Positions 11,280-22,901 of a stretch of 64,000 bases of DNA are shown here, one piece after another (the first letter of the stretch is position 1; every line of letters begins with the position of its first letter). Source of the stretch: Rehmannia glutinosa (lineage: Eukaryota > Streptophyta > Magnoliopsida > Lamiales > Orobanchaceae). Made by a program: the position numbers and the translations under genes. The stretch covers positions 124,001 to 188,000 of the forward strand of contig JABTTQ020001803.1 of NCBI GenBank assembly GCA_016081115.2, written 5' to 3'. The notes beneath the pieces were generated by a model that was not told the origin of the DNA, searched no databases, and saw nothing but the letters and a program-made list of their open reading frames with translations.

Positions 11280-12770
11280 GGGTTTTGTATTATACAGAAA
11301 GAAAAGGCCTGCCTCCGCCGTCGTTACTCTTCTCTCTTCTCCCGCACAACGCCTGCCTCTGCCGTCGACTCAATCCCACCCGCCTGCCTCCGCCTACGGT
11401 ATCTAGCAGTCTACGGTCGTCCCTGAGGACTCAAATTGTGCCTCCGCTTCCAATTCCCACGTTCAAAGCCTTCTTCCCGACGACATCAATGTCCGTCGGT
11501 ACTTTCCTCTCTATTTTGTCTCTAATTCTGCACGTTATTGCCGATTTCTATTTTGCTATGGTGTCGCGCATTAACTCTTCTGGTTTCCTCTACTTTGTGA
11601 TTTCCTCTTTTGATATTTTGCCGATTTTCTCTTTTTTAAAACCCTAATTAATTTGTCTTCTGGTTCAAATTGTAGAAAAGAACTATGACTATTATTGAAT
11701 TCCTAAGACACCGAAATTACATTACTTTACCATTGTTGTCCACATCTACACTGGCTAATTAGTTTTTATAGTTTGCTTTATTTTGATTTTTTTTAAATTT
11801 TATTGCATTTGGAAGGTTTTCAGTTTACTGGATTTCATGTAGTGATTTGTATTTAATATCTCAACATGTATGGAACTATTAGTTGGTATCTTAATTGGTA
11901 AACTGATTTGCTTTAAATTAGGTGGGAAATTGTATGCTAGTTCCGTGATATATATAGTTTTTGTTTTCGTCAAGTCGAAATGTACCTTCTGATTCTGCCA
12001 CTTGAGGCTATTTGTTGAGTCAGAATAATACCTTTAGATTGTGCTACTTAAATCGATATTGCTTGCTACTTTATTGAGCTAATACTTTCACAATGATGTT
12101 TCATTGCTCCTGGCAGAGGCATATTTGCTGTTTATTTATGGCTATAACAAATGTGTAATTGCTCCATATACTAACATTAGGAAGTTTGATCATGGTTTGG
12201 AGTGACTTATCAGTTTTTGCATGTCCCTTCGCCATCTGCCTTCTTGCAATTAGCAGCAGTTATACCTTTTTTCACTAACTGAAGGACAGAGCCCTTTGAC
12301 GGTGAATTTTCTCTGTCCTGAAGGTGCTATATTTTTTTGGCGCTATATATTACAAGTTATCATATCCATCTACTGGTCATTGGTGGGAGTTTGCTTGGTT
12401 GTTTGAGACATAATGCTTCTGGTTTTGATTTTCAGTACATGAATTTGTGCTTGCATCTTCATCACTTATGTTGCTTGCTAGTATGACTGACTGGACTTAT
12501 TTATGATCTTGTTGGAAGCTAATAACACTTATTTATAAGGTGTTTCCATATTTTAATGCTTTACAGTGACATGAATCTTTTATGTTTATTTATAATATTT
12601 GCTCTTAATACAGTGAAACTAAAATTATTTAGAAAAAAATCCTAGATGATTTCAGTTTTCATCTTGGTGCAGTTTTGTGACAGGATTTATGACTCATGCA
12701 CTTTTTTGTTAATGTGCAGCTTCTGGAAGAACTTATCATGGGAGCCCTTGGAACTGGAGGCGAGGAAGGT
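11280..12770 (+). other. Leader-like region and unassigned mini-exon inside the CACTA
   Basis: A C/T-rich, codon-poor stretch (11300-11480) looks like a plant 5' UTR or first exon. At 12720-12768 a 49-bp segment is bounded by a good acceptor (TTAATGTGCAG) and donor (AAG/GTATAA). I cannot assign either to subunit H or another gene, but their order before the subunit H exons suggests that captured sequence begins here. Confidence 0.35.
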
Positions 12771-13193
12771 ATAATATCAATCTTTGAAGTTCAAAATGCT
12801 TCCTCTGTGTGCGTCTGAAGTTCATAATTGTGCCTGCAATGTGATATTTTCCCATCTTGAGACTTTTCCATGGCCTAACGTGTGCAATGTACCTAACGTT
12901 ACAACAATTTATATATGATGGAATCATGTGCACAGTTAATTGTCCCGGGATTTAAATTTTTTGGACCTTTTATAAATAAAATGATGAGAATAAAACTCCC
13001 ATTCTTGTGCTTTCACTGTAAAATTCCAATGCTTGTACTATTTGAGATTATCAGCACTGTTTTGCATCTATTGCTACATAGTTAGGACAATATTTTGTCT
13101 AGAGTAGGCGTTATCTCTATGTGTTGAAATTGTGATGCCTGTCACCCTGGTTCTTTCATTTGAATGGATGAGAAGCTCAAATTTCTTTTGCAG

Positions 13194-14378
13194 ATTGCTC
13201 TGGAAAGGTAAATGGTTTATACAAGAGAAGAGCTGTAAGATACTTTCTTCGATAGTAAGGTGTGCAAAGACATAAATTGTGCATGCAAAATATATTAGTT
13301 GTCTTCTGCAGAACTTACCCTTTTTTGCCAATTTCAGTGGAAGGCCGAAAGCTCATGAGAGTGCCATTGCTAATGGGGCATCACATTCAAAGAAGGAAAT
13401 CACAACCGTAAATGAAGTTTTTGAAGGGACTGTTTGTGTGGTTGTGCGCTCAGGTTTGTGCTCTTTCCATTCTTTGGCAGTCTATAACATGTCTTACCAT
13501 CACTGCAAATGAAGCACCAATAATTTCAAATAAACCTCTCTCTTACCATCACTGGAATTATATAAACTATGCAAGAACTTCATAAACCTTTCTCTTGCTC
13601 AGAAAATGATAAATGAACTAGTAAAACCCAGAATTGGAGAAGTATAAAATAGGAAAGTGTGGTTGTATATGCTTGAGAGGAAATTTCAGAATATCTATTT
13701 TCGGCTTTTTAGCTTTAAAGAAAGGAAATTTATACACAATCACACTGAATCAAATGTGTTAAAATCAAAGGAGAAAGGTATCATCTCATCATGCAATTAA
13801 ACTAAATGTTTCACAACTCTGTAGATCTAAATAACTACTCTTGGAAGTCTGTTTAACAAATTAGGTAAATAACATGGACTAATCTAAGAGGTGATTGTTG
13901 GTCATGTTGTACGCATGATACTGGTTATATTGTGATGATGTAGTTTGCTAGTTGAGAAAATGATTTCCCATCTATAACTTTTCAAGCTGTGCAAGCATTT
14001 TGAATAATCCGTACTATTTTTTGAGTTGATAATCTCATTAATTTTGAAAGATAAATCTAAGATTGTATAGTTAGCTTGGATAGTGGTCTTATCATGAACT
14101 TGGTTGAGGGAATAAATTAGTGAGTATACCAATAATATCCTTCAATTGGGAAAAAAATCTTAGATTATCAATCAATAATATATAAACCGCCAATTCATAT
14201 TTGTGTACATATACAGCTGAAGAAGCCAGCTCATCCTAGCGGTGGCATTCCAACAGCTATAAGTTGCCTCGCAATTCTACTGAAAGAGTCTGTGGTGCGA
14301 TCTTCATTTGTTCAAGCAGATGGAGTAAAGTTGCTCATTCCTCTAATTTCTCCAGCATCCACTCAACAACCAATCCAG
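13194..14378 (+). pseudogene. VHA-H: Captured fragment of V-type ATPase subunit H (VHA-H)
   Basis: Three exon copies keep splice sites. Exon A, 13194-13254, reads LLWKGKWFIQEKSCKIL. Exon B, 13338-13453, reads SGRPKAHESAIANG and ends in a segment that matches the subunit H phrase GLVEWLCAQ only after a one-base shift. Exon C, 14217-14378, is open for all 54 codons, including IPTAISCLAILLKESVVRSS and ADGVKLLIPLISPASTQQ. Subunit H is the HEAT/armadillo-repeat regulatory subunit of the vacuolar proton pump's V1 sector. These exons correspond to the middle of the N-terminal domain; the start and C-terminal half are absent. With intron positions kept, this is a DNA-level capture, not a retrocopy. 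It lies wholly inside a CACTA element. Confidence 0.88.
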
Positions 14379-15329
14379 GTAAAATTCCAATTCTTTATCT
14401 GCATTAATATATATTGCATTTGCAAAAGTCTTTTCAATGTTAATGAATAACTGAGAGTTTTGGCATGTATTCATGATTTTTGGCATGTATGCAACCTTAA
14501 ATATAAACCTCATGAGAAACATCTTTGATGTTGAAAGGCTAGCAACTCAATGACATGGTTACTTGCATGATGGTTTAAGTGGTCTGACACAGATGCTTAT
14601 CATTGCTTATCATTAGTCACTTAATCACTTTATAATTAAGCATATGCAGCTTCAATATTTGCTGTATGAAACTCCTCAACCAACTTTGTTATAGAAAATA
14701 AACAAATTCTGCTTGCTTATCATTTTACATTATTAATAAACACATTCAAAGATAGAGAGGTATATAGCTGCAGTAAATAATAAACAGAAGAAAAGTTACT
14801 GAACTAATGTGTAAAAATTGTTCTTGCTTGCTTCTTGCTAGTCAATATTATCAATGGATAAATTACAACCTGAAGTTTAGTCTAATTGAATCCCATTATG
14901 ATGTGCAGATATGCCTAGGTTAAGGAAGATGAGAAACTGGAGAAGGGTGGAGACACAATCATCTTTTGCATCTTCCTAGACTCACAATGAAAAAACTGAA
15001 GCAACTGAAGAAACAATACCAAGTGAAGATCAGTCTTGCAATGAACATTCTATAGTTGAATATAAATGAACATTCTCGTTCGTGATGTTGCATATATTGC
15101 TATGTATTAAGAACATATACTTTTGTAGAAGGTTTTTGGCAACTTCATTTGAAGGTTTGTAATGACTTTGATGAAATGCTCGATTTTTATGATGTTGAAT
15201 AGTTTGACTTTTCTATAGTTGAATGATATTATGCCTCTAATATTAAAGTGTCACGAAAATATAAAAATTTATGACATAAATTTAGCTATTGTTAAAAATA
15301 ATTAAAGCATATATTATTTTTAATTAACA

Positions 15330-15720
15330 GCGGTTATAATCGCCACTAAAAAATAATTTAAAAATTATTTTATTTTCGTGGCGGTTTTAAACTGCTGCAA
15401 AGTTTAAATTAGTGCCGGTTTTGAACCGCTGCCAAAATACCAAAAAGAATTTTTGCAAAAATAATTTTTTATATTTGCAGCGGTTTGAACCGCTACTAAC
15501 AATTTAAAAATTGTTTTATTTTCGTGGCGGTTTTAAACCGCTGCGAACTTTAAATTAGTGGCGGTTTTGAACCGCTGCCAAAAAACCACCGCTAAAATAC
15601 ACAATTTCCAACGTTTCTGAAAAACCGCCACAAATTCTCTCGCGACACGTGTATGGACATTGGTTTTGAAACTGCTACGAAACGCTTTGTCGGCGGTTTG
15701 AAACCGCCGCTATATTTAAA
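15330..15720. repeat. Right subterminal repeats of the CACTA element
   Basis: GTGGCGGTTTTAAAC(C/T)GCTGC, GGTTTTGAACCGCTGCCA and related phrases recur in both orientations. A unit of about 130 bp is tandemly duplicated (about 15350-15475 and 15480-15600). Short palindromic GGTT…AACC cores like these are normal for CACTA ends. Confidence 0.8.
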
Positions 15721-15844
15721 AAAATCGCTGCTAATTAACCTTTTTTTTTTGTAGTGAACTATTAACTTTCATAATCTTCTCCATGCCCCACATGCCACCA
15801 ACTATTAACTTTCATAATTTGTATTCATATTGACTAAAGAATGT

Positions 15845-16297
15845 TGTAGAGATGTTCTTGAAGAAGAAGAAGAAGAACTATTTCTATATTAGATGATAAA
15901 ATTGTACATCAAAACTGAATACATTGATTGTATTTTGCATTCCTATTTATAACAATAACTTTGGGAGAGCTGAAATGTAACTAACTAACTATTTGGAGCT
16001 GAAAACTAACTAACTAACTTTTGTTATTACTGTTGAGTTGATCTTTACAACCCCACCCCCACCCCAGCAAGTTGGGCATGGATATCAACGATGCACAACT
16101 TTGTATTGAGGTAGTGAAAGAGTTGTGGAAATAAAGGCTTGGTTAGGATATCAGCAGTTTGGTGTGAGGTGGGAATGTGAATGAGCTTTATAAGACCATC
16201 TTCCACTTTTTCTCTTACGAACAAGCAATCAAATTGTATATATTTTGTTCTTTCATGATGGCAAGGATTGTGGTTATCGTCGTCATTTGTTCTCATT
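15845..16297 (-). mobile_element. Copia 3' fragment: LTR, polypurine tract and RNase H end
   Basis: On the minus strand, 16045-16296 encodes the C-terminal RNase H part of a copia polyprotein (YIQFDCLFVREKVEDGLIKL … HIPTSHQTADILTKPLFPQL). It is followed by a G-rich polypurine tract (complement of 16050-16067) and a short LTR, 15845-16049, with TG…CA ends and TATAAATAGG inside. An LTR of about 205 bp is short, as in Ale/Retrofit-type copia elements. The rest of pol and the 5' LTR are missing; the break is just past 16297. Confidence 0.8.
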
Positions 16298-16299
16298 TT

Positions 16300-16539
16300 A
16301 CTTAATTTTAGTATGCCAACTTTTGTCTAATTTGTAGTGGATTTGGCGTGGGTCTTTCTTTAACTTGTTGGTATACTCTTATAGTTATCGATTAATGATT
16401 CTTATTTGAATTAAGTTGTATTCGAGAATATTTGACATTTGCAATGAAATTGGATTTGGATTTATTGTGTTGTATTAAATGATCGATTATGGTGATATTT
16501 ATTATTTTAAAATTATTTCTGCAAATAACTTCAAGAAAA
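16300..16539. other. No feature recognised
   Basis: AT-rich sequence between the copia fragment and a repeat cluster; nothing identified. Confidence 0.4.
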
Positions 16540-16970
16540 ATAATTATAAGTGGACAATAGAAAAATCCGTTGTAGATTTTGTACATAAACAACATTTCTT
16601 CATCGTTGTCTAATAAATAATAGACAACAATTTCTCACCATTGTCTTTTATGAAAAAATTATGTTGTAGACATATGTGTTGCGAAAGAGGCCGTTAATTG
16701 ACGACGGGTTTTCACTGTTGTTTAATAAGTAATAGACAACAATGTTGCACCGTTGTCTTTTAGAGAAAAATCTATTGTAGATATCTGTGTTGTAAAAGAG
16801 TACGTTGATAGACAACGGTTTTCATTGTTATTTGTTTACAAAACTACAATGGTTATCGCAACAGTGTCTAGCCGTTGTCTATTAGCGCCCTCTTTACAAC
16901 ACATATCTACAACAGATTATTTCCTCAAAAGACAACGGTGATTCACTGCTGTCTATTTGACGAGCCATAA
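16540..16970. repeat. Direct and inverted repeats with AGACAACGG core (probable DNA-transposon end)
   Basis: A unit holding TTGTAGATAT(C/G)TGTGTTG…AGACAACGGT is present at least twice in direct order (about 16670-16760 and 16780-16830), and once inverted (about 16870-16965, CTACAACAGATTATTTCCTC…AGACAACGG). This mixture of direct and inverted short repeats resembles the subterminal region of a CACTA or similar element. No CACTA terminus or target duplication is visible, so the class is unproven. Confidence 0.5.
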
Positions 16971-17249
16971 AATTTGTTCATTATATGCTCGTTTAACTAA
17001 TAAATGAAAATAAACTAACGCTATCCGAGTCTGTTCACGAGTTGTTTGTCAAACGTGCGCGTTGTGTTCAGTTACAACCCAATATTTGCATAAGATGGCA
17101 CAATTTTAGAATGTTGACGATAAACTCAATCTTCAATCCCTCTTGTAAAACAGACGCTCGAACAAAGTATTAACTGAAGAACACAATATATCCACATGCT
17201 TTTTCTATCAAGAATACCGTGAGCCTACGACGTATTTTTTTCTCTCTCA
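16971..17249. other. No feature recognised
   Basis: Non-coding; directly upstream of the duplicated FMO promoter segment. Confidence 0.4.
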
Positions 17250-17456
17250 CAGACGTGAAAATCCTGATCCAAAGATACGTGAATCTGCTGTATTTTATTT
17301 CCTCTTTTTGACCCGTCATAATAGTACTGCTGCTATTTTGCTTTAAATAAACACGTTAACCAAATCCATTTCTAACAAGAAGACAAGTCCTAGGGGACTC
17401 CTAATTAAGTAGAGATTTCTCTATTTCAAATACACGTGTACTGTGTACACCTCCAA
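17250..17456 (+). repeat. Diverged copy of the FMO gene promoter
   Basis: This segment matches 27665-27858, the region just upstream of the FMO pseudogene, over about 200 bp at well above 80 percent by eye. Both begin CAGACGTGAAAATCCTG and share TGAATCTGCTGTATTTTATT and CTAATTAAGTAGAGATTTCT. Similarity ends shortly before the TATA box of the FMO copy. The sequence that follows here is unrelated, and a copia LTR starts at 17708. It may be what remains of a second, tandem FMO locus, or a promoter piece copied by itself. Confidence 0.8.
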
Positions 17457-17707
17457 ATGTAATACATGACTCCTAGTAAAATTCAAACTCTTTGGTTTGC
17501 ACTTCTACACCAGCGTGAGTATGCGAGCCACAATTCCTACTGAACAATGATTCTCCAAAATGCAATAGACAACCAGAATTCTTAATTTATAACTTTTTAG
17601 TCAAACTCTAACTATTTTTCTTTTATCAAACTGGACAATTTAAACTCAATATTTTGATTCAATTGTTCCCGCTGGAACATGATTAACTGAATTTACAACA
17701 GTTCTTT

Positions 17708-18362
17708 TGTTGAGAAAGTAAAAAAGTTGAGTCATGGTCCTAGTTTATAGGAACATTATCTACTAACCACTCATATTTGTAGTGGTTTCTTTGTGGTGGG
17801 TTTTCAGGTACTTGTTGGCCTATTTAAAGAAAGAAAGTTGCTGGAATTCTGTGTGGATTCACGAGAGAGAAAAATACAGAAAATAAAGAGAGTACTCCAT
17901 CTTTTATACAAGAAGTCTTTAAAGGAAGGTGCCTAGCGTGTTTTGTGGTGATACGTCTCACCTTTTGCAACACCTTTCTAGATCATTTGCTTCTTGTTGA
18001 TATTTTGACATACAAAGTGTAATCTAGTATAGGTTCATTTGTTCTCTTATTTTACGGTAGAAGATTGAGTGAAGATCAAGTACAATAGAGAAGTCATTGA
18101 CTTGTTCTTTCTTTTTGTAATCAACATTCTACTTCAATATTGTTTTTGCCTCATGGGCGCCATACAAGTATTTTTATATTTGTACAAATTTTGTAGACCT
18201 TGTGTACATTTTCTTTCTTATGCTTTGCTTGTTTAATTTTGATAAAATAAACAAGTTGTGTAAAAGTTGTTAAGTCTTCCGCTGGGTGACACATCAAGTG
18301 TTGCCAACACTCTACACAATACTCACTGCAAACTTAGAGAATTCACTCCTCGAATTCTAACA
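17708..18362 (+). mobile_element. Copia 5' LTR
   Basis: The segment starts TGTTGAG and ends TTCTAACA. ATTGGCATCAAGAACC follows at 18363, a diverged version of the initiator-tRNA primer site (TGGTATCAGAGC), and gag comes next. It contains GTTAAGTCTTCCGCTG (about 18269-18284), also found in the LTRs of the SIRE element at about 40046 and 52626. No 3' LTR partner exists in the window. Confidence 0.7.
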
Positions 18363-18435
18363 ATTGGCATCAAGAACCTACACTTGACACTATTAAGTGA
18401 GATCCTGTATTTTTTTTTTTTTTGGCAGTGTTTTT

Positions 18436-19135
18436 ATGATGGAATCCTTAGGAAGTTCGTTGATTCGTCATCCAGTTCTTGATGGATCAAACTACTCTTA
18501 TTGGAAAGTGAAAATGAGGGCCTACATCAAATCACTCGATTAACGAGCTTGGAGATCTATTTTGGTTGGATGGAATCCTCCAAGAATAATAGATGCAGAT
18601 GATAATTCATTTCTTGAAAGAAAGATAGATTGGTCAAATGACGATGTTCAAGTGGCTATTTACAACTCCAAAGAATTAAATGCTATTTTTAATGTTGTGG
18701 ATATGACTCTTTTCAAAGTGATTTGAAATTGCAACTCAGTAAAAAATGCATGGGATGCATTGCAACTTTATTGTGAAGGAACAGAGGGTGTTCGAAGAAC
18801 CAAATTGAGATTTCTAGCAACTCATTTTGTAAATCTACGAATGGAGGAAGATGAAAATATTTCATCTTACAATGCCAGAATTTGTGAGATTGAAAATGAA
18901 GCACAAGCCCTTGGAGATCCTATCAATAATGAAAGACTTATGTGCAAAGTCATAATATCTCTTCCTAAAAGATTTAATGTCAAGATCAACACCATTGAGG
19001 AAACCAACAACACAGACACTCTACGTCTTGATGAACTCGTTGGCATCTTACAGACGTTTGAGTTGAACTTGGCTCAATAAAAGGAACATGAGATAAACGG
19101 GAAAGGAAAAAGTATAGCTTTTCAGATGAACCGAA
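18436..19135 (+). pseudogene. Copia gag (UBN2 / gag-polypeptide type), broken and truncated
   Basis: The frame begins with ATGATGGAATCC and reads as a copia gag: DGSNYSYWKVKMRAYIKSLD (N-terminal DUF4219-like part), then a UBN2 region with AWDALQLYCEGTEGVRRTK, LRMEEDENISSYNARIC and ISLPKRFNVKINTIEE. In-frame stops interrupt it near 18540 and 18725; the piece 18760-19080 is open. The zinc knuckle, protease and pol are absent, and beyond about 19140 the sequence is unrelated. Together with the LTR at 17708-18362 this is the 5' end of a truncated copia element. Confidence 0.8.
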
Positions 19136-19760
19136 CGGAAGCTAGTGGGCATATCGCACCCGGGGCCGAAGAGTGCGGGGAGTGATCACCGGTGTAGGAG
19201 AGGCACAGACAAGGAGCGGCTCCTAGCAAGCTTTTAGGTGGAGGGAAACATGAATGAACTGATCCCACACCAAAGAAGATGAGATTATGAGATTGTGCAT
19301 GTGAGAGATTGTATAGATGAGGAGAGCTTAAAAGACTTGATTCGTATTACTCGTATTATTAAGATGCTACTTCTTTTGCCGGCGCTAACCATATATAAAC
19401 TCCATAATTAAATGTGCTTGACTTGGGAAAATTATATGCCTGACCCCATGGGAAGATGCTTCCCAAGGTGCACGTGGGGGAGGGCAAAGTCCGCTGGAAA
19501 GACTTGCATGAGTGAGGACAAAGTGCGATGGAAAGACTCATGTTTGTTTATGAGGAAAGTTGTCGATCTTGAAGGCCGATTTTACAATTTCTTTCTTCTA
19601 ATTTTCGATAGTTGGTTGTTTCTATCCATTTATAATTAATTTCAAGCTTCTTCATCCACGAATTTGACAAAGGCACATATACGAGCTTTCTAGTAGGAGA
19701 AATTGAAACATTCCAATAATGGTGAGCGAGTAATCGAACTTCTTTCACATAGTAGACTCA
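19136..19760. other. Unclassified, probably retrotransposon-derived sequence
   Basis: A relatively GC-rich start (near 19155) and a TATATAAA at about 19391 suggest an LTR-like or regulatory piece, but no termini or coding sequence are found. The frames of 60-75 codons here match nothing I recognise. Confidence 0.3.
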
Positions 19761-20424
19761 TCTATATATATATAAAAGCTGAATAGTGGTATTTTAGGCA
19801 ATTTCCCGCCAAAATGTATCTACTAAATATGGAAGGTATGTTCATTAATTAGGAAAGCGCATCGCCTTGAAAATATACATTCGCTAATTTTTAATTCCAT
19901 TTGTATTCCATTTTAAATAACAAAGTCGTAATGCGATGGAGATATTATGATTAATATACTTCAATGTAATTGCATGGGAAAGCAGAACCAATTAATTGGC
20001 GGCTATTGTTTTAGCCACCAAAAATAATAATTTAAATATTCAAAATGGTATGATTATTATAGTTGTTCTTTAATAATTACGATCGGTTAAAACACAACAA
20101 TAAATGTGGTTCTTCATATTAAATTCCATATACATCCAAATTTAAAATACAATAGTTGCATATAAGAATCTCGGCGACTAAATCGACAATCACAATAATC
20201 TCTCTCCCTATCTCTTTCTTATTTTTTTTACCTAGATGTTCTGGTATAAATAGGCCTCAAATGCGTATCCGGAGAAGTCAAACGATTTGCAATACTTTTT
20301 TACGCCACAAACAAACTCTGTTAAAAAGAAGTTACATCGCCATTCGAAAACCCACGATTTCTTTATCAATTACATAAAAACCAGAACATCTACGCAAGAA
20401 TGACTCCATAAAGTAGCTTGGTTT

Positions 20425-20538
20425 ATGGACATTAATCAAGATTTCAAGATCTTGGGCTTTGAGCTGCGTATCTACGATGTACCGCAAATGGCAAATATCT
20501 TGGATGTTTTCACCTACAATGCATCTTTAATGACAGAG
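20425..20538 (+). other. Exon-like segment inside the Helitron, product unknown
   Basis: An ATG-started frame reading MDINQDFKILGFELRIYDVP… runs to a good donor (GAG/GTATGTG) at about 20539. I do not recognise the protein. Helitrons often carry host exons, so capture is possible; a chance frame is not excluded. Confidence 0.3.
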
Positions 20539-21311
20539 GTATGTGTATGTTTAGTTATTTTCATTTATTCATCTTTTACATTTGCATGCAACTCGAGTTG
20601 GACATGTTAGTCATTTAGTTGACATATAATCCCAATTTGGGCGAGTTGTGTTTCTTATTTTTGTTTTAATGTATTTTTCTATTTGTTTGAGTTATGAATT
20701 TTGAACAAACAATGAAACGGAATTATCCTATCCTAACATATTTACATTATTACATATATATTAGATTTATTGAAAATAATTATGTGTTTTAAAGAGATGA
20801 TTGTAAGGCTCCATTGTTCACATTAGTTAAGGATGCAGACATACGAAGATGTTTTGGACACTTGGAGTTACCCGATTTGAGTATACAGTTACATGCTTAT
20901 GGAGATAGCTCAAGTGTTTTTAGTCTGGAATGCCTATTTCATTAGACATAGTTATGTAGGGTTGTTCTTTTAGTTCGATTTTTAATGGGGTTATGTGCAT
21001 CTTTTTCTTTTTCAAATTTTGTTCTTATTATTTGTTATTATTAGATCTGTAACAGCCTTTTTAGGTACTTAGTTATTTAGTCCTATTTTTTCAAAAAGCT
21101 GCATTTCACATATTCCATTCAAAAGTTTTAATACCTTCTTTTCATATTTCATCTAACATGCTTACATATATAAACTCAGGCCAAATTGTTTTTTTGAAGT
21201 TTCACAATCAGTCTTACTACTATTCATACGGCTAAATTACAAGTATTTCCTATATGATTACATGTATGCAACAATTTTTCAGAATAAATCGACACAAAGC
21301 AGAAGAAGAAA

Positions 21312-21371
21312 ATGGGGAATTCGAGCATTTCAATTTCACAGTCATGGACACGGAAGGATAAAGCAAGATTT
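21312..21371 (+). pseudogene. Possible captured RADIALIS-like MYB exon start
   Basis: A 20-codon piece starts with ATG and includes SSISISQSWTRKDKARF. It ends exactly at a consensus donor, GTAAGT. The wording resembles the start of small RADIALIS-like single-MYB proteins (…SSSWTRKENKLFE…). The rest of the MYB repeat is not seen, and known family members do not have an intron there. The match is short and tentative. Confidence 0.3.
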
Positions 21372-22901
21372 GTAAGTGTAAGAGGTATATGCAGATCACA
21401 CTTAATTTCAAGAAATTGTGCATTTTTAATTTATTGTACAAATTAGTTTAATTTTCAAAGTAGTTTTTGAAGTCCTTATTTGATTCTACCCTTTATCTAT
21501 TAATGAATTCTTCAACTCTTTTAGTATGATGACTCTGAGGAGAAGAGAATATTACCACTAAGCAAAGGAAGCAGTTTTGTGCTCGAAATGAGGAAAATTT
21601 CAGCCATCTTGGAACTTTTGGTCTGATACCTCTACATACTTCGGCTCACCAGAAGCAATAAAGCAAAACAAGAAAAAAGGGTTCTCAAAGCTTTTGTCTT
21701 AACAAGAAAGGAAAAGACAATGAAAGCATATTTTTCATAAATAAAAAATAAGAACCTAAAATTGAGAAAAAAATATAAAAAAACTATTCGCAATGAATCA
21801 ACATGTTCCCATCCTTTTTTTTATAAAAATATGTTTTCGTTGGTTTTATTTAGTTTCTGTAAAAAAAATAGTAGTCTTAAAAAAGTAGACAATCACAATG
21901 CATATATTTTTCTAAAAAAAAAATCATGTACATGATAAATAAAATGATTTCCAATAGAAACAAAAAAATAACATTAAAGTACCCGAATCAGAATTTAATA
22001 ACTCTAAAGCAAAGAGGAAAAAACACATTCACAAAATGCTAAATATAAGCTTATCATGCCCCATCCTTCAATGACCTCCTTCAAATCCCAACCTCCTATT
22101 AGAAAAGTTTAGATAATAATTTTTTTTTGAATGTACAATATAGAACCGAACAACTGCCAGAATGACATTAACATAAAAATCACAAAAATAATTGTCTATG
22201 TTCATCCGGACATAAAATATTGGGAATTCTAAAATAAAAATCGACTTCGGACTAAAAAATAATTCAAAATAGTTATCAAAAAATACATATGAAACATATA
22301 GCTACATCATAAAAAACTAAAATAAGAACCACAAAAAAACAATTATTTCCAGTCGAAAAAAATATATATAAATCTGAACATTTTTTGTTTTTGTTTACCA
22401 AACCAAAGCAAAAAAAAAAAAAATCAGATCTGAAGTTTTTGGGTCTGAAAACCCAAAAATTAACATCTTTACCTAATTTTTTCAGGTAAAGTATTACTAC
22501 TTGCGTTCGAAACCAGTTAGAAAATTGGAGAAGCGAAAACACTGAATAAAATTCATTTTTTTCCGAAGTTTTTTGGAGAGAGATCGACTTTCTTAAGAGA
22601 GAATTAGTTTAGAGAGAGAAAAGAAATGTTAAAAATGGGGGAGGGGGTGGGGTTAGGGTTTCAGAATTCAGACACATATTTTGTTATTTTATTATCGTTA
22701 TTCTTTTTCCTTTTAATTATAAGTAAAGTTTTTTTCCGAATATTTAATTGTAAGTAAGTTGGGTAGCCCATTCAAAAAAAAATCTTTATATTTAACTTTT
22801 TCTTTATTTTAAATTTGAAATCCATTGTCCATAACTAAAAAAATTAAATATATAAATAAAATTCAATACACATCTTATATGTAATAGTGAAGATTAAAAA
22901 T

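Larger units (their letters stand above)
11026..15759. mobile_element. CACTA transposon with captured host gene, TSD AAC
   Basis: The element runs from CACTACAAAAAAA at 11029 to TTTTTTTTTTGTAGTG ending at 15756 (4728 bp). It is flanked by the 3-bp duplication AAC (11026-11028 and 15757-15759), as CACTA elements make. Both ends carry subterminal repeats built on (G)GCGGTTTTAAACCGC / GTGGCGGTT. No TNPA- or TNPD-like transposase is seen, so it is non-autonomous. Most of the interior is host-derived: at least three consecutive exons of the V-ATPase subunit H gene with their introns, plus a leader-like CT-rich region at about 11280-11650. Confidence 0.88.
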
